A stretch of DNA of 64,000 nucleotides from Sphingomonas sp. Its GTDB lineage: Bacteria > Pseudomonadota > Alphaproteobacteria > Sphingomonadales > Sphingomonadaceae. This document shows, piece after piece, positions 60,245 to 64,000 of the stretch (position 1 is its first letter; each line of letters starts with the position of its first letter). The translations under genes were made by a program, and so were the position numbers. The stretch spans positions 124,001-188,000 of the forward strand of contig NZ_JAIEPC010000008.1 in the NCBI RefSeq assembly GCF_019749955.1, read 5' to 3'. The notes beneath the pieces are model-generated. The model had not been told where the DNA came from, searched no databases, and saw only the letters and a program-made list of their open reading frames with translations.

Positions 60245-61359
60245 CACTGGCCTCCCGTCGACGGCGCGGGCGAGGCACTCGCTTGCGGTGCGGCCTCGGC
60301 GATGCGCGGCGGCGCGCCCTTCAGCGGCAGATAGGGGACCACGCCCCCGCTTTCGACGATCGTCTTGTTGTTCTTGGCGAGCACGGTTTCCATCGTTTCA
60401 TAATACATGCGCCGACGCGTCACTTCGGGCGCGAGCTTATACTGGGCATAGGCGAGGTCGAACTGCTGGGCCTCGGCCTGCGCGCGCGCCATCACCTGCT
60501 GTTCATAGGTGCGCGCGACATTCTGGTCCGACTGCGCCTTTTGCTGGGCAGCGCTGACGAGCTTGAAGTCGTCGATTACGCTCGCGGGCGGATCGGCCTT
60601 GTTGATCGCGACCGACTGGATGCGCACGCCCGAGCGATATTCGTCGAGGATCTGCTGCATCAGCGCCTGCGCGCGCTGTTCGATGTCGACGCGCCCGCCG
60701 GTGATCGCCTGGTTCATGTTGACCGTCGCGATCACTGACCGCATCGCGCTTTCGGCGGTGGCGCGTACGGTGCCGCGCGCATCCTTGATCTGGTAGAGAT
60801 AATCCTGCGGATCAACGATGTCCCAGCGCACCGCATAAGCGAGATCGACGATATTCTGGTCGCCGGTCAGCATCAGATTCTGCGCACTGCCGCCTTCGGG
60901 GAAATCCTCGGTCCGGATTTCCTGCACGTCGATTTTGGTCACGGTCGCGATCGGCGCGGGGAAGGTCGTGTTGAAGCCGGGTTCGAGTGTGCGCGAATAG
61001 CTGCCGAAGAAGGTCACCACGCCGCGCTGTTGCGGCGCGATGACGTGAAAGCTGGTGAAGACGATCCACAGCAGGACGATCAGCCCGGCGCCGATCAGCC
61101 ACAGCGATCGCCCGCTCGCGCCGCCGGGCAGGCCGGGAAAGCCGCCACCACCCCCGCCGCCGGGGCCACCGGGGCCGCGCGCACGGCGCAGAAACTCGTC
61201 GAGCGCAGTTGGCCGCGCATTACGGGGCTTGCCGCCGGGGGGCGTGGCCCAGGGATTGCGCGGGCCATCGTCGTCATTGCCGCCGCTGCCCCAAGGGCTC
61301 TTGGGCTTGTCGTTCATCAGGAGCGGGAATTGGGGCCACCAGGCGGGACGGATCGTCAT
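60244..61359 (-). CDS. hflK: HflK, FtsH modulator subunit
   Basis: A 371-residue partner of HflC. The N-terminus holds a Pro/Gly-rich stretch with GPGGPGGGGGGGFPGLPGG before the membrane helix (about 84-104), then the SPFH domain (APQQRGVVTFFGSYSRTLEPGFN...). The ATG at 61359 has AAGGGGG in front and is preferred over 61317, which has no such site. It precedes hflC and the serine protease in one minus-strand operon. The upstream space is shared with the divergent apbC gene. Confidence 0.94.
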   Translation of the reverse strand: MTIRPAWWPQFPLLMNDKPKSPWGSGGNDDDGPRNPWATPPGGKPRNARPTALDEFLRRARGPGGPGGGGGGGFPGLPGGASGRSLWLIGAGLIVLLWIVFTSFHVIAPQQRGVVTFFGSYSRTLEPGFNTTFPAPIATVTKIDVQEIRTEDFPEGGSAQNLMLTGDQNIVDLAYAVRWDIVDPQDYLYQIKDARGTVRATAESAMRSVIATVNMNQAITGGRVDIEQRAQALMQQILDEYRSGVRIQSVAINKADPPASVIDDFKLVSAAQQKAQSDQNVARTYEQQVMARAQAEAQQFDLAYAQYKLAPEVTRRRMYYETMETVLAKNNKTIVESGGVVPYLPLKGAPPRIAEAAPQASASPAPSTGGQ

Positions 61360-61431
61360 AACCCCCTTTATAAGAGGGCGCGGGCGGAAAAACAGTGGCA
61401 AGTGTATCAGGGATGCGTATCAGCCACGCGA

Positions 61432-62391
61432 ATGAGTGCTGAACCTGGTCTGGATGCTGTAGTCGATGCCATTGCGCCCGGGCGCGCGAGCGTCCGTGTT
61501 GTCGCGGGGCAGGCGCGGATCATCCTCGATGTGAGCGGAATCGACTCCGCCGACCATGCCGAGCTTGAGGCGCGGGTGCACGCTGCCGCACTGGGCATTG
61601 AGGGAATCGAGTCGGTGCAGATCGCGCTGACCGCTTCGCGACCCAAGCGCATGCTGATCGCGGTGGCGAGCGGCAAGGGCGGGGTCGGCAAGTCGACCGT
61701 CTCGGCCAATCTGGCGATTGCGCTTCAGCGGCGCGGGCGGCGGGTTGGGGTGGTCGACGCCGATATCTATGGACCGTCGCAGCCGAAGTTACTGGGCGTC
61801 GAAGGCATCAAGCCGCAGGCGCGCGACAAGGTGCTGCAACCGGTACCGACGCCGCACGGTGTATCGCTGTTGTCGATGGGGCAGTTCGTCGCCCCCGATC
61901 AGGCGATTGCGTGGCGCGGGCTGAAGGCGGCCGGCGCGCTTGGCCAGCTTGTTGATGCGAATTGGGGCAATGCCGACACGCTCGTGCTCGATCTGCCGCC
62001 GGGAACGGGCGATATCCAGCTGACGATGATCCGTAGCCACCGTCCGGCGGGCGCGGTGATTGTGTCGACGCCGCAGGACCTCGCGCTGATCGACGCGCGG
62101 CGCGCGATCGATTTGTTTGTGCAAGCCAAGGTGCCGGTGATCGGCCTGATTGAGAATATGGCGGGCTATGTCTGCCCGTCGTGCGGCGCGGTGTCCGATC
62201 CGTTCGGGCGCGGCGGGGCGGAGGCAGCGGCGGCCGAGCTTGGCATTGCGTTTCTGGGGCGGATTCCGCTCGACATCGCGATCCGCACGGCGTCGGATGG
62301 CGGGATGCCGCCTGCCGCCGGGAACGGGCCCGAGGCGCTGGCGTTTCAGCAGATTGCGGGCAAAGTCGCCGACTGGATCGACGCCCGCTGA
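61432..62391 (+). CDS. apbC: Mrp/NBP35-family Fe-S carrier ATPase (ApbC)
   Basis: A 319-residue P-loop NTPase that carries iron-sulfur clusters to target proteins. The N-terminal 70 residues are a degenerate FeS_assembly_P (DUF59-like) module, shorter than usual. The deviant Walker A is GKGGVGKST at 81-89; the switch segment is VVDADIYGPSQPKLLG; and the cluster-binding CxxC is in YVCPSCGAV. The ATG at 61432 lies 72 bases from the divergent hflK start, so both share a control region. Length is typical for sphingomonad Mrp. Confidence 0.92.
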   Translation: MSAEPGLDAVVDAIAPGRASVRVVAGQARIILDVSGIDSADHAELEARVHAAALGIEGIESVQIALTASRPKRMLIAVASGKGGVGKSTVSANLAIALQRRGRRVGVVDADIYGPSQPKLLGVEGIKPQARDKVLQPVPTPHGVSLLSMGQFVAPDQAIAWRGLKAAGALGQLVDANWGNADTLVLDLPPGTGDIQLTMIRSHRPAGAVIVSTPQDLALIDARRAIDLFVQAKVPVIGLIENMAGYVCPSCGAVSDPFGRGGAEAAAAELGIAFLGRIPLDIAIRTASDGGMPPAAGNGPEALAFQQIAGKVADWIDAR

Positions 62392-62403
62392 CAGGAGCCT
62401 GCC

Positions 62404-62832
62404 ATGCCGCTCACCACTGACGACGATATCCGCGCCTTGCTCGAGGGCGCGCGCACGATTGCGATGATCGGCGCGTCGGACCGGCCCGAGCGGCCGTCCT
62501 ACGAAGTGATGGCAACGCTGCAGGCGCACGGCTACCGCGTGATCCCGGTCAATCCGCAGATCGCGGGCGAGCATATCCACGGCGAATATATCTTCCACGA
62601 TCTCGCGCAGATCGGCGTGCCGATCGACATCGTCGACATTTTCCGCAATTCGGCGGCGGCAGGCGAGGCGGTCGATGCGGCAATCGCGGCGGGCGCGAAA
62701 GCGGTGTGGATGCAGCTTGGCGTCGTCAATGAGGCAGCGGCGGCCCGTGCCGAGGCGGTGGGGCTGAACGTGGTGATGGACCGTTGCCCGGTGATGGAGC
62801 TCAAGCGGCTGGGGATCGCGCCGATTGCCTGA
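62404..62832 (+). CDS. CoA-binding protein (YccU-like)
   Basis: A 142-residue Rossmann-like CoA_binding domain protein. The nucleotide-binding motif is IAMIGASDRPERPSYEVMATLQAHGYRVIPVNP and the later VWMQLGVVNEAAAARAEAVGLNVVMDRCPVMEL completes the fold. Members of this family bind CoA or related nucleotides; role unknown. GACAGGAG precedes the ATG and it lies 12 bases after apbC, so the two share an operon. Confidence 0.9.
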   Translation: MPLTTDDDIRALLEGARTIAMIGASDRPERPSYEVMATLQAHGYRVIPVNPQIAGEHIHGEYIFHDLAQIGVPIDIVDIFRNSAAAGEAVDAAIAAGAKAVWMQLGVVNEAAAARAEAVGLNVVMDRCPVMELKRLGIAPIA

Positions 62833-62872
62833 ATGCCCTTGATTCGCCGCGATTGTGCGCCACAAGCGCATT

Positions 62873-63313
62873 ATGTCGATGTTGCTGATTGCGCTGCTGC
62901 AGGCAGCCCCCGCGCCGCCCGCCGATGCCGCGCCGCCGACGCGCTTCTCGATCCTGGTGCCGGTCGCCGATGAACCCTGCCGCCCGCGTGACAAGCAGGA
63001 TGCGGACGTTGTCGTCTGCGGTAATGCGCTGCCGAGCCAGCGGCTGCCCTTTCCCAACGAGCCCGATCCGAGCCGAGGGCGCCCCTCCAACCCGGACCTG
63101 ACCGGCGCGCGCGCGCTCGAATTGCAGAACACACCCTGCGCGGCGCGATCGGACGGGTGCGGCGGCGCGGGGATCCCGATTTTGGGGATGGCGCTCTTTG
63201 CGGGCAAGAAGCTCGTCGAGGCCATTGGCGACGCAACCAGGGCCAAGCCCGACAAGTCAAAGCGGGTCGCGATCCCGCTTGATGATCCGGTGGTACCGGC
63301 CAAGGCGCCGTAG
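62873..63313 (+). CDS. Hypothetical secreted protein
   Basis: A 146-residue protein from the ATG at 62873 (a GTG at 62855 gives a six-residue longer form). A signal peptide (MSMLLIALLQAAPAPPADA) leads a Pro/Cys-containing body with EPCRPRDKQDADVVVCGNALPSQRLPFPNEPDPSRGRP, similar to short conserved proteins in sphingomonads whose role is unknown. Five cysteines suggest disulfides in the periplasm. No known domain. It follows the CoA-binding gene. Confidence 0.7.
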   Translation: MSMLLIALLQAAPAPPADAAPPTRFSILVPVADEPCRPRDKQDADVVVCGNALPSQRLPFPNEPDPSRGRPSNPDLTGARALELQNTPCAARSDGCGGAGIPILGMALFAGKKLVEAIGDATRAKPDKSKRVAIPLDDPVVPAKAP

Positions 63314-63344
63314 CGTCATGCGCGAAGCCTGGGCTTCGCTTTCA

Positions 63345-63403
63345 TTCCGTTCGTGCTGAGCTTGTCGAAGCACCGTCCTTCGACAAGCTCAGGGCAAGCG
63401 GAA
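63345..63403. repeat. Compact inverted repeat, family B
   Basis: TTCCGTTCGTGCTGAGCTTGTCGAAG and CTTCGACAAGCTCAGGGCAAGCGGAA are close inverses with only about eight bases between, so this copy is a simple hairpin without the usual spacer. It lies between the convergent secreted protein and hemW genes and may serve as a terminator. Confidence 0.85.
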
Positions 63404-63428
63404 TTGGTGCGGGATGCGCAATGCCCCA

Positions 63429-64000
63429 TCAATCGTCAGGCACCAATGCCGCGATGATCGCGTTGAGCACCAGCATCCCTGCTTCGGTCGCGCGCAGCCG
63501 GGGGCCGTCGCGCACGATCAGCCCCTCGGCAACCAGCGTTGCCGCCGCGCGCGCGTCGACCACAGTCTCCACCGCTTCCCCCGACAGTGCCGCGATCCGC
63601 GCCAGATCGACGCCTTCGCGCAAGCGCAGCCCCATCAGCAGCGCCTCCGCGCGGCGCGACGACGGCGACAGCGCCTCCTCAATCTCGATCCCGTGCCCGT
63701 TGCGTGCCACCGCGTTCAGCCAATTCTCGGGCTTTTTGTGGCGCATCGTCGCGATCCCGCCGCGCCGTCCATGTGCGCCGGGGCCGATGCCGGCATAATC
63801 GCGGTAGCGCCAATAGGTCAGGTTATGGCGGCTCTCGGCACCCGGTCGCGCGTGGTTCGACACTTCATAAGCGGGCAGCCCCGCCGCCGCCGCCATCGCG
63901 CGGGTCGCTTCGAACAGGCTCGCCGCTTCCTCGTCCCCCGGAATCGTCAGCCGCCCCGCCGCTGCTTCGGTCGCAAAGCGCGTGCCGGGTTCGATCGTGA
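63429..64000 (-). CDS. hemW: Oxygen-independent coproporphyrinogen III oxidase-like protein HemW, C-terminal part
   Basis: The 3' part of a radical-SAM-family protein of the HemN/HemW type; the start and the CxxxCxxC cluster motif lie beyond the right edge. Visible parts are YEVSNHARPGAESRHNLTYWRYRDYAGIGPGAHGR, the HemW signature, and the C-terminal HemN_C domain (PENWLNAVARNGHGIEIEEALSPSSRRAEALLMGLRLREGVDL). HemW proteins act as heme chaperones rather than as true oxidases. The reading frame continues to base 64000 without stop, so the gene is cut by the window edge. Confidence 0.93.
   Translation of the reverse strand, partial: TIEPGTRFATEAAAGRLTIPGDEEAASLFEATRAMAAAAGLPAYEVSNHARPGAESRHNLTYWRYRDYAGIGPGAHGRRGGIATMRHKKPENWLNAVARNGHGIEIEEALSPSSRRAEALLMGLRLREGVDLARIAALSGEAVETVVDARAAATLVAEGLIVRDGPRLRATEAGMLVLNAIIAALVPDD

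Noticed and set aside
1-64000. CRISPR array, prophage or integrase-linked island
   Set aside because: No regularly spaced direct repeats, no integrase, transposase, capsid or terminase-like protein, and no tRNA gene flank was found.

Overview
The window is a high-GC, gene-dense piece of chromosome from an alphaproteobacterium, most likely a sphingomonad (Sphingomonas or a near relative). The case rests on gene content and family membership: a DUF3035 lipoprotein after lspA, the hflK-hflC-serine protease order, a PhoPQ-like two-component pair preceded by a PepSY protein, a large acidic RNase E, and abundant hairpin repeats of the CGTTCG...GAGCTTGTCGAAG type. It carries no rRNA or tRNA gene that I could find, no CRISPR array, no phage genes and no transposase. 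Species cannot be set from the sequence alone.

Layout. 1-7.4 kb: end of pdxH, a CDF metal transporter and a PhzF enzyme in one overlapping run, an acyltransferase, an 0.8 kb non-coding stretch with a minus-strand terminator, small envelope proteins, crcB and a pseudouridine synthase. 7.4-10.9 kb: a DUF418 membrane protein, then a decayed 1.3 kb region, then a small secreted protein of foreign look. 10.9-19 kb: an ABC-F ATPase, an M61-like peptidase, the PepSY/response regulator/kinase run, a crotonase and a luciferase-like oxidoreductase. 19-24.3 kb: HAD nucleotidase and dapD, then a stand-alone DUF262-DUF1524 (GmrSD-like) gene of lower GC wedged before glpX. 24.3-34 kb: CocE/NonD hydrolase, ABC-2 exporter pair, DsbA-like protein, M48-TPR protease, RNase E. 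34-48.6 kb: cell-wall and housekeeping block (amidase with a notable leader, PBP1A, prfB, thyA-folA, ribF, ileS-lspA-DUF3035) plus two outer-membrane proteins. 48.7-57.5 kb: metC-sseA, queF, an unusual glycosyltransferase-helical-domain fusion next to a GH130 phosphorylase, a glycine-zipper protein and a HerA-like ATPase. 57.7-64 kb: serine protease-hflC-hflK, Mrp/ApbC, a CoA-binding protein and the end of hemW.

Most genes are core metabolism and envelope maintenance. The accessory signals are (i) isolated low-GC genes set between core genes (6.7, 10.2, 18.5, 20.9 and 26.4 kb), (ii) at least three families of paired inverted repeats, one pair lying in frame inside ileS, (iii) a glycoside pair at 51.5-55.1 kb that may make and phosphorolyse a mannoside, (iv) a leader before the amidase with mutually exclusive hairpins, and (v) a candidate non-coding RNA at 3.1-3.7 kb. 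The best candidates for something not yet described are the glycosyltransferase/GH130 pair, the amidase leader and the 3 kb RNA candidate; none is proven by sequence alone.
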